Notes: generated by a model not told the origin, from the sequence alone. A DNA stretch of 64,000 nt from Alteromonas sp047556435 (GCF_047556435.1 NZ_CP180210.1:2728001-2792000); one strand, 5' to 3'; positions 26,719-36,437 are shown, counted from the stretch's first letter. Program-made: numbers and translations.

Positions 26719-27309
26719 TTAATCAGCGTTAAACGTGGTCACCTTGCCTTTAAGACCGGTAACTTCTTTCAGATGAGGCAGCGCCGACTCCAGCTTTGCG
26801 CGGTCTAAATCCGGGCCTACAAAGACTTTGGTAAGTGGTCCAGAACGGGTTTGAATAGGACGACTAAATGCGCGATAGCCGGCATTTTCCAACTTTGTCA
26901 GTAACTGCTTAACGTTTTTTTGATGACGAAAACTGCCAAGCTGCACTACCCAACCTGCATCCTCTTGTGCGACTTGTGGTTCACTTACCACTGTCTGGCG
27001 GGCCAACTGATCTTCCTCAACTGGCACCGAAGCTGACCGCGACGTTTCCGGATCGGATGACGCTGCAGGCTCGTCGTCCAGAGCCGGCTCTTCAACAATT
27101 TCAATCGGCCGTTGTGCGGCATTAGCAACACGTTCAGCGGGAAAAGGTTCAGGGTTCACTATCGGCTTTTTTGCAGGCGCTGCCGGAACACTAACAAAGG
27201 CTTCTTCCTGGCTTTCTTTCTTTCCATCGAGAAAATCTGGAAGGAAAATTACGGCCAAAGCAACAATGATGATGGTTCCTACCAGCCGGTTTTTTAGTGC
27301 CGACGTCAC
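26719..27309 (-). CDS. dedD: SPOR-domain cell-division protein DedD
   Basis: A 196-residue protein with a short cytoplasmic N-terminus, one membrane helix (about 8-26, RLVGTIIIVALAVIFLPDFL), a proline- and acid-rich periplasmic linker, and a C-terminal SPOR domain (about 118-196, DAGWVVQLGSFRHQKNVKQLLTKLENAGYRAF) that binds denuded septal peptidoglycan. Spaced 18 bases after folC, in the conserved accD-folC-dedD-cvpA order. Confidence 0.92.
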   Translation of the reverse strand: MTSALKNRLVGTIIIVALAVIFLPDFLDGKKESQEEAFVSVPAAPAKKPIVNPEPFPAERVANAAQRPIEIVEEPALDDEPAASSDPETSRSASVPVEEDQLARQTVVSEPQVAQEDAGWVVQLGSFRHQKNVKQLLTKLENAGYRAFSRPIQTRSGPLTKVFVGPDLDRAKLESALPHLKEVTGLKGKVTTFNAD

Positions 27310-27327
27310 GTTAAGCTCCTGTCTATA

Positions 27328-28602
27328 CTACTGGTCAGTATGCAACGCTAATACATCTGCTACGGTAAGGAAAGAGCCAAATACAAAAATCATGTCAGAT
27401 TGCGCGCAATTCGAACGCGCAAACTCATATGCCTCTTTAACACTGGCAAAAGTCTGGCTGTGTTTTCGCTGTCTGACCGGCAATCCGGATTGTAGCGCCT
27501 CAGCAGATAGTCCTCTGGGGCCCGATGTCGCCGCCAACAACCAGGTGGCATCCAGTGATTCAAATGGTGCCAGTGTCTCCACGATGGATTTATCTTTTAA
27601 CATGCCAGCCACGATGTACAGATTGTCATACTGATATTCTGACAACCACGTCATCATCTGGCGGGTAGCCTGTGGATTATGACCGACGTCCACCACGACC
27701 CTGGGCGCATTATTCAGTTGCTGTCGGCGGCCATCCATCACGGTATTCGCGATGATCCTGGCCACATCTTCTGCATCAGGCAACCAACCCAGTTGATGCA
27801 ATACCGCAAGAGCGGTTGCCGCATTTTGCAGCGGAATAGCCGGCTTGGGTAACGCGTTGAGACTCACCTCTTCGCATTGCCAATCCCATGCGTCGTGGTA
27901 TTCTGTAACGATGAAATCCCGCTCTGCCCACATTGCGTTTGCCTGAAACCGCACCACCTCTTCCTGCAGTGTTGAAGGCGGCTGCCTTTCACCGATCACG
28001 GCCTTAATACCCGGTCGCAGGATCCCGGCCTTTTCTACCGCAATTTTTTCTCTGGTGTCTCCCAGCCAATCCTGATGATCTAAATCAATTGTTGTGATCA
28101 CCGCGATATCGGGATTAATGATATTCGTCGCATCCAAACGCCCGCCCAATCCGACTTCAAGGATCACGACGTCAACCTGCCAGTCCATCATCATTTTCAT
28201 GGCGGCCAGCGTACCAAACTCGAAATACGTCAAAGTGGTGCCGCCTCTGGCTTCTTCCACGCAGGAAAATGCCTCACAAAAAGCGGCTTCTGAGGGTAAT
28301 TCACCATTGTAACGAACGCGCTCGCGATACGTCAGCAAATGCGGAGAGCTGTATACCGCTACGGTTTTACCCTGCAAGATAGCTGCCTGCTCAAGAAACT
28401 TACAGGTTGTCCCTTTGCCGTTAGTACCGGCAACCGTTATTACTGTGCTACTGGCAAACGCAAGCTGCAGGGCGGCGGCGACGGATTCGACACGTTCCAG
28501 CCCCATATCAATGGCAGTGGGATGAATGGATTCTAAGTAGTCAAGCCACTGCGCCAGGGAACGATCTGCCGGCGCCGGCATGGTGCTTTGATGAATTTTC
28601 AC
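27328..28602 (-). CDS. folC: Bifunctional folylpolyglutamate synthase / dihydrofolate synthase
   Basis: Adds glutamate to dihydropteroate and to folates. 424 residues of the Mur-ligase fold: P-loop VAGTNGKGTTCKFLE, the SSPHLLTYRERVR folate-binding region, EVGLGGRLDATN and DHQDWLGDT, then the C-terminal domain with DVGHNPQA. Lies in the block accD-folC-dedD-cvpA-purF. Confidence 0.95.
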   Translation of the reverse strand: MKIHQSTMPAPADRSLAQWLDYLESIHPTAIDMGLERVESVAAALQLAFASSTVITVAGTNGKGTTCKFLEQAAILQGKTVAVYSSPHLLTYRERVRYNGELPSEAAFCEAFSCVEEARGGTTLTYFEFGTLAAMKMMMDWQVDVVILEVGLGGRLDATNIINPDIAVITTIDLDHQDWLGDTREKIAVEKAGILRPGIKAVIGERQPPSTLQEEVVRFQANAMWAERDFIVTEYHDAWDWQCEEVSLNALPKPAIPLQNAATALAVLHQLGWLPDAEDVARIIANTVMDGRRQQLNNAPRVVVDVGHNPQATRQMMTWLSEYQYDNLYIVAGMLKDKSIVETLAPFESLDATWLLAATSGPRGLSAEALQSGLPVRQRKHSQTFASVKEAYEFARSNCAQSDMIFVFGSFLTVADVLALHTDQ

Positions 28603-28674
28603 TGTCGGGATTATTTATCGGTTTGGGAATTCATAATGTTGGAAGATATCCGGGTTTGCTACCTGGCGCAAATC

Positions 28675-28703
28675 TCGATAGCACGATGACGTGATGCTAT
28701 CGA
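28675..28703. repeat. Perfect inverted repeat in the accD-folC intergenic region
   Basis: TCGATAGCA (28675-28683) and TGCTATCGA (28695-28703) are a perfect 9-bp inverted repeat around 11 bases. An outer imperfect pair (GATAACC...GGTTAGC near 28702-28720 with GCTAACCTC...TTATCC near 28841-28856) could fold around it. No T tract on either strand. It may be a structured leader or operator for folC. Confidence 0.45.
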
Positions 28704-28860
28704 TAACCGGGAGAGGTTAGCTCGGGTCGATCAATTCATCACAGAGTATATCGCTGCGCATGCTATCGCAATGATTACTCGGACAGCAGACAGGGCGGCA
28801 TTCCGGCGTTGCCAGAAACTCTGCGCCCCCTCTTACTGCGGCTAACCTCGTTATCCGGGT

Positions 28861-29706
28861 TTAGTTTGGTCGATGCAGCTTCAGTAGCACACCGTGCAGT
28901 TTGTTCCGCATCTGACGACGATCGACAATCATGTCAATGGCGCCTTTGTCCAACAGAAACTCACTGCGCTGGAAGCCTTCCGGTAGCGTTTCACGCACAG
29001 TTTGCTCGATGACACGGGGGCCGGCAAACCCGATCAGCGCTTTAGGCTCAGCCACGTTGATATCGCCCAGCATCGCCAGACTTGCTGATACACCGCCCAT
29101 TGTCGGATCGGTCAATACAGAAATATAAGGCAGACCCTTTTTACTGAGCTTCGCCAGTGCGGCAGACGTTTTCGCCATCTGCATCAGTGACATTAAGGCT
29201 TCCTGCATACGCGCTCCGCCACTGGCAGAAAAACAAACAAGTGGCATATTATGCTCAAGACAGGCTTCAACCGCTTTCACGAAGCGAGCCCCTACCACTG
29301 AGGCCATAGAGCCCCCCATAAAAGCAAACTCAAAACTGGCCACCACTACGGGCATGCCTTTCAATTTGCCCTGCATAACAATCAGCGCATCTTTTTCATT
29401 GGTGCTTTTTTGTGCCGCTGAGATACGGTCTTTGTAACGCTTTGAATCTTTAAACTTCAATATGTCCTGAGGTTCAAGATCCGCACCTATCTCTTTGCGG
29501 TCTTTTTCATCCAGAAACGCATCAATGCGCTTGCGTGCACTGATCCGCATGTGATGGTCACACTTCGGACAGACTTCCAACTGCTTTTCCAGGTCTGTTT
29601 TGTACAACACTGCCTGGCAAGATGAACATTTGGTCCAGATACCTTCCGGAACGTTCCCTTTAGTAGAAGTCTGGGTACGTGGGAGGATTTTTTGAATCCA
29701 GCTCAT
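28861..29706 (-). CDS. accD: Acetyl-CoA carboxylase carboxyltransferase subunit beta
   Basis: With AccA, transfers CO2 from carboxybiotin to acetyl-CoA to make malonyl-CoA. 281 residues. The N-terminal zinc ribbon has two CxxC pairs (CSSC and CPKC, about residues 27-49). The carboxyltransferase domain keeps FSASGGARMQEALMSLMQMAKTSAA and DPTMGGVSASLAMLGD. Preceded by a good promoter with an inverted repeat over it. Confidence 0.96.
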   Translation of the reverse strand: MSWIQKILPRTQTSTKGNVPEGIWTKCSSCQAVLYKTDLEKQLEVCPKCDHHMRISARKRIDAFLDEKDRKEIGADLEPQDILKFKDSKRYKDRISAAQKSTNEKDALIVMQGKLKGMPVVVASFEFAFMGGSMASVVGARFVKAVEACLEHNMPLVCFSASGGARMQEALMSLMQMAKTSAALAKLSKKGLPYISVLTDPTMGGVSASLAMLGDINVAEPKALIGFAGPRVIEQTVRETLPEGFQRSEFLLDKGAIDMIVDRRQMRNKLHGVLLKLHRPN

Positions 29707-29804
29707 GAAAAACGAATCCTTTTAACTGTGTCACTGCCTGCCGTGCTTAGTCTGTGTAGTTTGTGCACGGTGCATTGTGAGTCTTAACGCATGTGTATAG
29801 CGCG

Positions 29805-29833
29805 GTATTAGACCACATTACATCAAAATGCAA
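29805..29833 (-). promoter_or_regulatory. accD promoter with overlapping inverted repeat
   Basis: On the minus strand TTGCAT (plus 29828-29833), 17-bp spacer, TAATAC (29805-29810). A perfect 8-bp inverted repeat, TTAGACCA at 29808-29815 and TGGTCTAA at 29844-29851, overlaps the -10 on one side and lies upstream of the -35 on the other. The stretch from 29852 to 30179, between this promoter and truA, shows no other feature I can support. Confidence 0.6.
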
Positions 29834-30179
29834 AAAACAAAACTGGTCTAAGAAGTTATACCTGAGCATAATACGGCTGCGCCGGAATTGCGAGCGAATG
29901 TCGGCTAACCTTTCTGATCTTACGCCCTTTTTTAGGGGAAGCCTGGCTCGGCATGGGTAATAAGAGGCCGTTGAACAATTTGGCAACACGATAGACAAGA
30001 GGAAAAGGAAATGCTGTCGCCGTGGTTGCAATGCGCTTGGATTAGCCGTTCAGACCGACCTGAAGATTGACTACAGAAAAGCGCTCGGTGCCTACCGCCT
30101 CCCAACAGCACATTTCAGTGCGTTTCAACTACCGACGGCGTAATTGTCCTTTTCCATCTGCCAGGTTTCGCGCTCCAAT

Positions 30180-30971
30180 TTACGTCTCCGGTAAGAACAA
30201 TGGTCCCAATGGCGCACGTGGAAGAGCAAATTGTTGCGGATACGTAACATCGACCAGGTACAGACCGTTTGGCTTGGCTGTAGCGGCAGCGGACGTTCTG
30301 TCTTTTAGCAGCAATAATTGAGCAATCCAGTCTGTAGGCTGTTCACCGGCACCAATTTCAATCAGTGACCCCGCAATATTGCGCACCATGTGATGTAAAA
30401 AAGCATTGGCCCGGATATCAATAATAACGTATCGGCCCTGACGAGATACATCGACGTGAGTCACGTTACGGAACGGCGTTTTCGACTGGCACAACGCCGC
30501 CCGAAATGAGGTAAAATCCTGTTCGCCCAGCAGTGCCTGCGCAGCCTCGTGCATTTTTGCTGCATCCAGCTCACGATATACATGCGTCACACCACCATGC
30601 AGAATGGCCGGGCGTAATTTGGCGTTATAAATCACATAGCGATAGCGGCGGTGAGTAGCCGAAAAGCGGGCATGAAAAGCTTCATCAACCTGTTTACACC
30701 AGGTAACCGCGATAGAGTCGGGTAAGTTTGCGTTAACCCCCATTGTCCAGGCACGCTCGGGCCGGGTGGCGTCGCAATCAAAATGCACAACCTGACCGGT
30801 GGCATGAACGCCTGCGTCAGTTCGCCCAGCGCACTGGACATCAATCGGGGTATTGGCAACGACAGAAAGCGCTTTTTCCAGATATTCCTGTACGCTGGGC
30901 ACTTCCCGCTGACGTTGCCAGCCATAATGCGCCGCTCCATCGTACTCAATACCCAAGGCGATACGCGCCAT
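30180..30971 (-). CDS. truA: tRNA pseudouridine(38-40) synthase
   Basis: Converts uridines 38-40 of the anticodon arm to pseudouridine. 263 residues with the catalytic aspartate in CAGRTDAGVHATGQVVHF, the N-terminal ALGIEYDGAAHYGWQRQ and the later RANAFLHHMVRNIAG. Downstream of fimV on the same strand; the 293-bp gap between them shows no clear terminator or gene. Confidence 0.95.
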   Translation of the reverse strand: MARIALGIEYDGAAHYGWQRQREVPSVQEYLEKALSVVANTPIDVQCAGRTDAGVHATGQVVHFDCDATRPERAWTMGVNANLPDSIAVTWCKQVDEAFHARFSATHRRYRYVIYNAKLRPAILHGGVTHVYRELDAAKMHEAAQALLGEQDFTSFRAALCQSKTPFRNVTHVDVSRQGRYVIIDIRANAFLHHMVRNIAGSLIEIGAGEQPTDWIAQLLLLKDRTSAAATAKPNGLYLVDVTYPQQFALPRAPLGPLFLPET

Positions 30972-31264
30972 TGCTCTACTCCCGTTCAGAAAAATCGGCT
31001 AAGTGTAGTCACACCGCATGCCAAGTGCAACCGTCTACCCCGGACTTGAGCAACAGCGACCAGATATCCTGAATCAGCCTGCTATTGATGTATTCGCACA
31101 GCATATCTTCCTTGCTCCACTTGTGAACAGAGCAATGGCTCCTGAGAAGCCCGCAGTAATACAAAATAGAAGTGACCGGCAAGCGTTGGTCGGCGCCTGA
31201 TTGAAAATAATGAATTGCGGGCTGAACACGCAAAGTCCGCCGACAACGCACGCCGGGCGACAAA

Positions 31265-34200
31265 TCAGTTGATGGATTTTAACAGTGCTGCCGCTTCTTC
31301 CTGCTGATCGGCACTGCCTTTTTCGACAACTTCTGCTAACAGCTCTTTTGCTGCATCCATGTCATCCATTTCCATATAGACCCGCGCAAGGTCCAGATTG
31401 GCGCTTTGACCGGCATCTTTGTCAATGTCGATAGCCTCGTCACTATCTCCTACTCCCGTGAAGTCAGCCAGACTTACATCGAGATCAAGAGGCATATCAT
31501 CAATGTCACTGTTCTGTTCCTCATCGGACTCATCCATCAGCGACTCTATGTCCAGATAATCTTCACTGTCGTCCTCTTTGCCGTCTGAGATGTCGTCAGC
31601 ATCCGCGAGAGGATCCGTGGTGTCATCACTGTCACTTAGCAGTGCATCCAAATCTAAATCTGGATTATCCAGCTCAAACGTTTTCTGAGCATCATCCTGC
31701 TTATCTGCATCGATAGCGTTGAGCAACTCATCAAACTCGGTACTCTCCAAATCATCAAGAATTTCATCGTCGCTGTTTTCTTTGGAGCCACTGAGCCAGT
31801 CGTCAAGTCCAGGAACGTCTTCAAGTTCATTGATATCACGCTCAGAATCTGACGCTACCTCAACACCGTCTTCTTCTTGCTCCAGTTCAAACTTGTCAAC
31901 ATCATCGTAAGCATCATCCAGAAGACTGTCATCAAAATCGTCACCGTCGGTATCTGGCTCGTGGTCAGCGTCCTGAAACTCGCTCGTTGATGTTTCACCG
32001 AATGCGGGAATATCGTCCATCATCTGCTTGTCGAACGCATCCAGCGCCTCTTCAAGCGGATCTGTCGAGGCTACTGCTTCGGAATCCTCAGGCAGTTCAG
32101 GTATCTCGCTATCGTGCTGCTCTGTGTCAGACTCGACGTTTTCGTCCGCAGCGACCTGTGGTTCACCCGTGTCGCTCTCCTCATCGTCGGATGATAATGT
32201 GCCGGCATCCTCAGACACCACGCTGTCATCTTCGGAGTCAGTGTCCGGTTCATCCGGCGTTTGTGTCGCGGCTTCAGATACATCATCGTCTGGCTCTTCG
32301 CGTGCTGCGTTCTCATCGGCTTGCGGCTGCAAGGTCTCATCCGACACTGTCGTGATGTCTTCGTCATCAACAACGCGGGCAGGCTCTTGTGCCGACTTCT
32401 CAGAGTCTGGTGCTTGCAGGTCCTGCGTGGGAGGGTCGTCACTGCCGTCGGTATCATCAGCACTGTCTGACGTATCAAGGACTGCCGAGGTGTCATCGCC
32501 ATTCTTTTCATCTGCTTGGTCAAGAATGGCATCAATATCAAGGTTATCATTGTCGTCTTCAGACGCTGAAACGTTTTCGTCAGAACGCCGTTGTTCAGCC
32601 TCGCTGCCACTCTTGTCATCGAGGCCGTGATCGTCCTCTTCCTGATCTGATTCCAGTTCAGCAAGCAACTCGTCTGTTAACGGATCATCAATCTCGTCAT
32701 CAGATTCTGTTTGTTCGATAGCATCACTGTCATTGTCCTTTCCGCTTGCATCTGACTGATCAGTGTCCTCAGCATCGCTGTCTGGGTCAGGTTGAGTTTC
32801 CAACTCCGACAATAATTCATCTGACAGAGCATCTAACTCACTACTACTGGCGCTGTCTTCCTGTTCAAGCTCGGCCAGCAGTTCATCGCCCAATGGATCG
32901 TCTATGTCTTCAGCAATGTCAAAGCTGTCATCGACATCGTCGCTATCAGGCGCATTGCCTTCAGACAGGCTGTCCATAACATCCAGTTGCACATTATCTG
33001 GCTGCTGCGCTTGATCTTCTGCCTGCAGTTCAGAAATAAGTTCATCGGAGAGCGGATCGTTAAATTCCTCCGCGTTCTCCATGTCTGCAATGTCGATTTC
33101 CTCAAGGTCGTCGGTGATGCTATCCAGATCCTGAATCGCTTGCGGAGAGGGTTTGGCGCTGGTGAGCATGTCTTCTTCATCGGCAGCATCCACCTCTTCA
33201 TCGTCTTCCTCAATCAAGCCGCCCATCATTTCCAGCTGCTCAATTTCACCAATAATGTTGTCTGTCAGACGGTCAAGCTGCTGATTCTGGTCATGGATTT
33301 CTTTATCCAGCTTTTCCAGCATCTCTTCATTAACAGTGTCGTCATCCATTCCCAAGGTGGCAGCAAGCGACTCTTCTTCTGAATCTTCTTCGAGCAACTC
33401 ATCTATGCTAATTTCAGGCTTTTCTTCTTCATCAGCAACGGGCGTAACCGGAATCGCCGACACTTCTTTATCCTCTGTAGGATCGTCAGCTCCACCATCC
33501 TGGTCGCCAGACACTGAATTATCGGTCACGCTGACTTCAAATTCGTCCTCTTCATCTACCTCTTCCGCCTGACCGGCTGACGCCAGAAGATCATCGATAT
33601 CGTCTGCAGATACGTCTTCCGATGGCAGCTCTTCATCCAGATCTTCGCCAAGATCAGCATCGTCTTCAGAAGCCAGGTCAATTCCGCCAAGCTCATCACG
33701 TTCAAGATCGCTTTCGGCATCTGTGTCAGTAAGATCTTCTTCATCAAACAAACTGTCCAGGTCATCCTGATCCAGTTCGTCGGCACCTTCTTCAAAGCTG
33801 TCGTCTTCATCACTGTCCGGCACCAGCATGTCATCGTCGAGATCGGCAAAGTTTTCAAGCTCGTCATCCAACGCTTCTTCCAGTTCGTTGGAGAGCACAT
33901 CATCAAGCAGATCATCATCGTTAAACAGTTCATCATCAGACAGTTCTGCACTATCATCCAGGTCGTCTGAGATCACGCTGGCCAGATCATCCAAATCATC
34001 TGTTGGTGCTGGCGCCACATCTTTGACAGGTTCAGGCGCTGCGGCCACTGGCGCAGGCGCGTCTTTATTTCTGCCTAGTAACCAGGCGACAAGCCCTCCC
34101 ACCAGCAATAACGTGATCACGCCGGAACCAATAATCATGGCCATTGGCGACGTCAGCATGTTGGTAATTGAACTTTCTTTCTCGGCCAGGCGCTGACGTT

Positions 34201-34942
34201 TTTCTTCTTCCATCATCGCCAGCAGTTGTTGCTGAAGTTCTACCTGATTATCAATCTGAGACTTAACATCACCTTCCAGTTGTGCCCGCAAATTTTGTAA
34301 ATCGTCATTAACCCGCTCTATCCGCTCGTAAAGTTTGGAATTGTTGTCGAGTAATGTCTGCACATTCGTGATGGACTCGGCAAACTGTTGCCGCAACTCA
34401 TCGAATTGTCTGGATTGTTGGGAATCCAACTGGTTTATTTGCTGCTCAATGGCGGACTTTGTTTGCGTAAGGTCTTCCTGACTGGCCAGAGGAACCGGTG
34501 GTTTGATATTTTTTTTCGGATCAGGGTCCTCCAACGCTTGCGCAAAGCTTTTATCATCCTGCTCTGCGCGCACGCGGGCACGCTCCGCATCAATTCGCGC
34601 AATATATTGTTCTGAAGGGAGTTGCAGAGTTGCGCCATCAACCAAAAGGTTGAGGTTGCCCTCTTCAAAAGCATCAGGATTTAGCTCATAAATCGCTATC
34701 ATTACCTGATAAATCGACAGGTCTTTATTTTGACGGTAGCGCTCGGCAATACGCCACAACGTGTCCTTTGCGTCTATTGGACCATAGGTGTTTCCTGAAA
34801 ATTGACTGGTGGCATCTTTAGGCCCCCGAAGCTGAGTCGCTCGCTCCTGCGCATCAACTACTGTTGGGAATACCGACACCAGTATTGTCAGTAAAAGTAA
34901 GCCCGATAAATGCAATTTCATAGCGTTCCTATATGCCCTCAA
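31265..34942 (-). CDS. fimV: FimV, polar hub protein with acidic repeat region
   Basis: FimV/HubP-type proteins organise the cell pole, type IV pili and chemoreceptors. The 1225-residue protein has a signal sequence (to about residue 31), a LysM-like periplasmic segment (about 50-115), a coiled coil (about 150-255), one membrane helix (about 266-288), then roughly 880 residues of cytoplasmic, strongly Asp/Glu-rich sequence. It ends with the conserved FimV C-terminal TPR-like domain (ANLDLARVYMEMDDMDAAKELLAEVVEKG). Near the middle four imperfect copies of a DPLxDELLxELE motif occur. Position between asd and truA is the conserved one. Confidence 0.95.
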   Translation of the reverse strand: MRAYRNAMKLHLSGLLLLTILVSVFPTVVDAQERATQLRGPKDATSQFSGNTYGPIDAKDTLWRIAERYRQNKDLSIYQVMIAIYELNPDAFEEGNLNLLVDGATLQLPSEQYIARIDAERARVRAEQDDKSFAQALEDPDPKKNIKPPVPLASQEDLTQTKSAIEQQINQLDSQQSRQFDELRQQFAESITNVQTLLDNNSKLYERIERVNDDLQNLRAQLEGDVKSQIDNQVELQQQLLAMMEEEKRQRLAEKESSITNMLTSPMAMIIGSGVITLLLVGGLVAWLLGRNKDAPAPVAAAPEPVKDVAPAPTDDLDDLASVISDDLDDSAELSDDELFNDDDLLDDVLSNELEEALDDELENFADLDDDMLVPDSDEDDSFEEGADELDQDDLDSLFDEEDLTDTDAESDLERDELGGIDLASEDDADLGEDLDEELPSEDVSADDIDDLLASAGQAEEVDEEDEFEVSVTDNSVSGDQDGGADDPTEDKEVSAIPVTPVADEEEKPEISIDELLEEDSEEESLAATLGMDDDTVNEEMLEKLDKEIHDQNQQLDRLTDNIIGEIEQLEMMGGLIEEDDEEVDAADEEDMLTSAKPSPQAIQDLDSITDDLEEIDIADMENAEEFNDPLSDELISELQAEDQAQQPDNVQLDVMDSLSEGNAPDSDDVDDSFDIAEDIDDPLGDELLAELEQEDSASSSELDALSDELLSELETQPDPDSDAEDTDQSDASGKDNDSDAIEQTESDDEIDDPLTDELLAELESDQEEDDHGLDDKSGSEAEQRRSDENVSASEDDNDNLDIDAILDQADEKNGDDTSAVLDTSDSADDTDGSDDPPTQDLQAPDSEKSAQEPARVVDDEDITTVSDETLQPQADENAAREEPDDDVSEAATQTPDEPDTDSEDDSVVSEDAGTLSSDDEESDTGEPQVAADENVESDTEQHDSEIPELPEDSEAVASTDPLEEALDAFDKQMMDDIPAFGETSTSEFQDADHEPDTDGDDFDDSLLDDAYDDVDKFELEQEEDGVEVASDSERDINELEDVPGLDDWLSGSKENSDDEILDDLESTEFDELLNAIDADKQDDAQKTFELDNPDLDLDALLSDSDDTTDPLADADDISDGKEDDSEDYLDIESLMDESDEEQNSDIDDMPLDLDVSLADFTGVGDSDEAIDIDKDAGQSANLDLARVYMEMDDMDAAKELLAEVVEKGSADQQEEAAALLKSIN
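32640..33070 (-). repeat. Imperfect repeats within fimV encoding DPLxDELLxELE
   Basis: Four related segments in the acidic cytoplasmic region read NDPLSDELISELQ, DDPLGDELLAELE, LDALSDELLSELE and DDPLTDELLAELE, each separated by 25-70 residues of Asp/Ser-rich linker. They resemble short linear docking motifs; this is an inference. Confidence 0.65.
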
Positions 34943-35095
34943 GCGCCCTGACTATCACGCATTTTCGATAGTCCGTCGCAGGTGATGTGTGTTGCTCTGC
35001 ATCAGAACATCACCGTTTATTCTTATTCGCGCTATGCATCTGAGATGAGAAATGAAGCCAGATGCTGTCTACTGCCCAACGCGATACATTGTTAT

Positions 35096-35124
35096 TGTGT
35101 ATGTGACGAGATTGTCTGCGTCAA
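35096..35124 (-). promoter_or_regulatory. Candidate fimV promoter
   Basis: On the minus strand TTGACG (plus 35119-35124), 17-bp spacer, TACACA (35096-35101). It lies in the 420-bp gap between asd and fimV, about 155 bases before fimV. Near 35235-35275 an A tract next to a weak hairpin could end the asd transcript; I see nothing else in the gap. Confidence 0.4.
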
Positions 35125-35362
35125 AAAAACCACCATCCTTATGATATGCAAAGATTAATCCATAAATCATTGCCTTGCGCATAATTATCTCAAAACTATA
35201 AACCAGTTGCCTATGGTGATCTAGCTGGACAGACAAAAAAGCCCCACCACCTGTTTATCATAACGTGGCAACCGCTGGTCTGCGAAAAATAAACAGTATG
35301 AAAGAGTATCGGCAGAGGCGTAAAAATGTTTACGCCTCTGATTCTGGCAGGAAATGGTGGGC

Positions 35363-36379
35363 TTACAGGTAATCGCGGATCAACGTTTCTGCAATTTGTA
35401 TGCTGTTGGTTGCTGCGCCTTTACGGATGTTGTCGGAAACCACCCACATATTAAGCCCTGTTGGATGGGTGATATCATTGCGGATACGCCCCACATGAAC
35501 TAAATCATTGCCACTGGCATTGCCTACCTGGGTAGGAAACTTCTCGCGATCTTCATACACGGAAACGCCAGGTGCATCGGCAAGCAGTTGTTTCACCTGC
35601 TCGGCATCGATCGGTTGGCGCGTTTCCAGGTGCACCGCTTCGCCGTGACCGAAAAACACTGGCACACGAACCGCTGTAGCATTAACCAGAATGCTGTCAT
35701 CCCCCATGATTTTCTGGGTTTCCCAGGCCATTTTCATTTCTTCCTTGGTGTAATCATTGTCCAGGAAAACGTCGATTTGTGGGATTGCATTAAACGCAAT
35801 CTGACGGCTGAAGGCTTCAGATGTCACTTCACGGGAATTCAGTAAATCAGCTGTTTGTCTGGCCAGTTCTTCCATGGCCGACTTACCGGCACCAGACACA
35901 GACTGGTAGGTGCACACGTTAATTCGCTCTATACCTACCGCATCATGGATAGGCTTTAACGCCACCAGCATCTGAATGGTTGAACAATTTGGGTTGGCAA
36001 TAATATTGCGATTTCTAAAATCTGCCAACGCGTGCGCGTTCACCTCTGGCACCACTAATGGAATATCGGGTTCGTAGCGGAAGTGGGACGTGTTATCAAT
36101 CACGATACATCCGGCTTCTGCAGCCTTCGGCGCATACTCAGCAGAAACACTGCCACCAGCAGAAAAGAAGCCAAACTGGGCTTGCGACCAGTCAAACTCG
36201 TCAGCATCCAGCACCGTAATGTCTTCACCTTTGAATGTGACTGTGCCGCCTGCAGAGCGTTTACTTGCCAGCGGGTATAGCGTCTTAACGGGAAAATCGC
36301 GTTTTTCCAGAATATCGATCATGGTCTGGCCGACCAGACCCGTTGCGCCAAGAACGGCGACATCAAAGGCTTGTGACAT
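35363..36379 (-). CDS. asd: Aspartate-semialdehyde dehydrogenase
   Basis: Reduces aspartyl phosphate to aspartate semialdehyde for lysine, threonine, methionine and diaminopimelate. 338 residues from the ATG at 36379 (AGGAG precedes it; the frame opens at 36418). NADP-binding GATGLVGQ at the N-terminus, active-site Cys in NPNCSTIQ, and the GEAVHLETRQPI segment. The intact cysteine separates it from Usg-type relatives that lie at the same locus in some bacteria. The gap to pdxB is 58 bases. Confidence 0.94.
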   Translation of the reverse strand: MSQAFDVAVLGATGLVGQTMIDILEKRDFPVKTLYPLASKRSAGGTVTFKGEDITVLDADEFDWSQAQFGFFSAGGSVSAEYAPKAAEAGCIVIDNTSHFRYEPDIPLVVPEVNAHALADFRNRNIIANPNCSTIQMLVALKPIHDAVGIERINVCTYQSVSGAGKSAMEELARQTADLLNSREVTSEAFSRQIAFNAIPQIDVFLDNDYTKEEMKMAWETQKIMGDDSILVNATAVRVPVFFGHGEAVHLETRQPIDAEQVKQLLADAPGVSVYEDREKFPTQVGNASGNDLVHVGRIRNDITHPTGLNMWVVSDNIRKGAATNSIQIAETLIRDYL

Positions 36380-36437
36380 GTTGCGTGAAACTCCTAATCT
36401 GGGCAACGCGCTCCGCACGCTGCGTTGTCGGTTTGGG

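Noticed and set aside
28809..29012. 67-codon plus-strand frame at the accD 3' end
   Set aside because: Mostly antisense to accD and without a start signal.
29747..30031. 94-codon minus-strand frame upstream of accD
   Set aside because: It covers the accD promoter and the inverted repeat, and its composition is not protein-like.
31987..32721. Several plus-strand open frames opposite fimV
   Set aside because: They are shadows of the Asp/Glu/Ser-rich coding strand, which lacks stops in antisense frames because of its repetitive codons.
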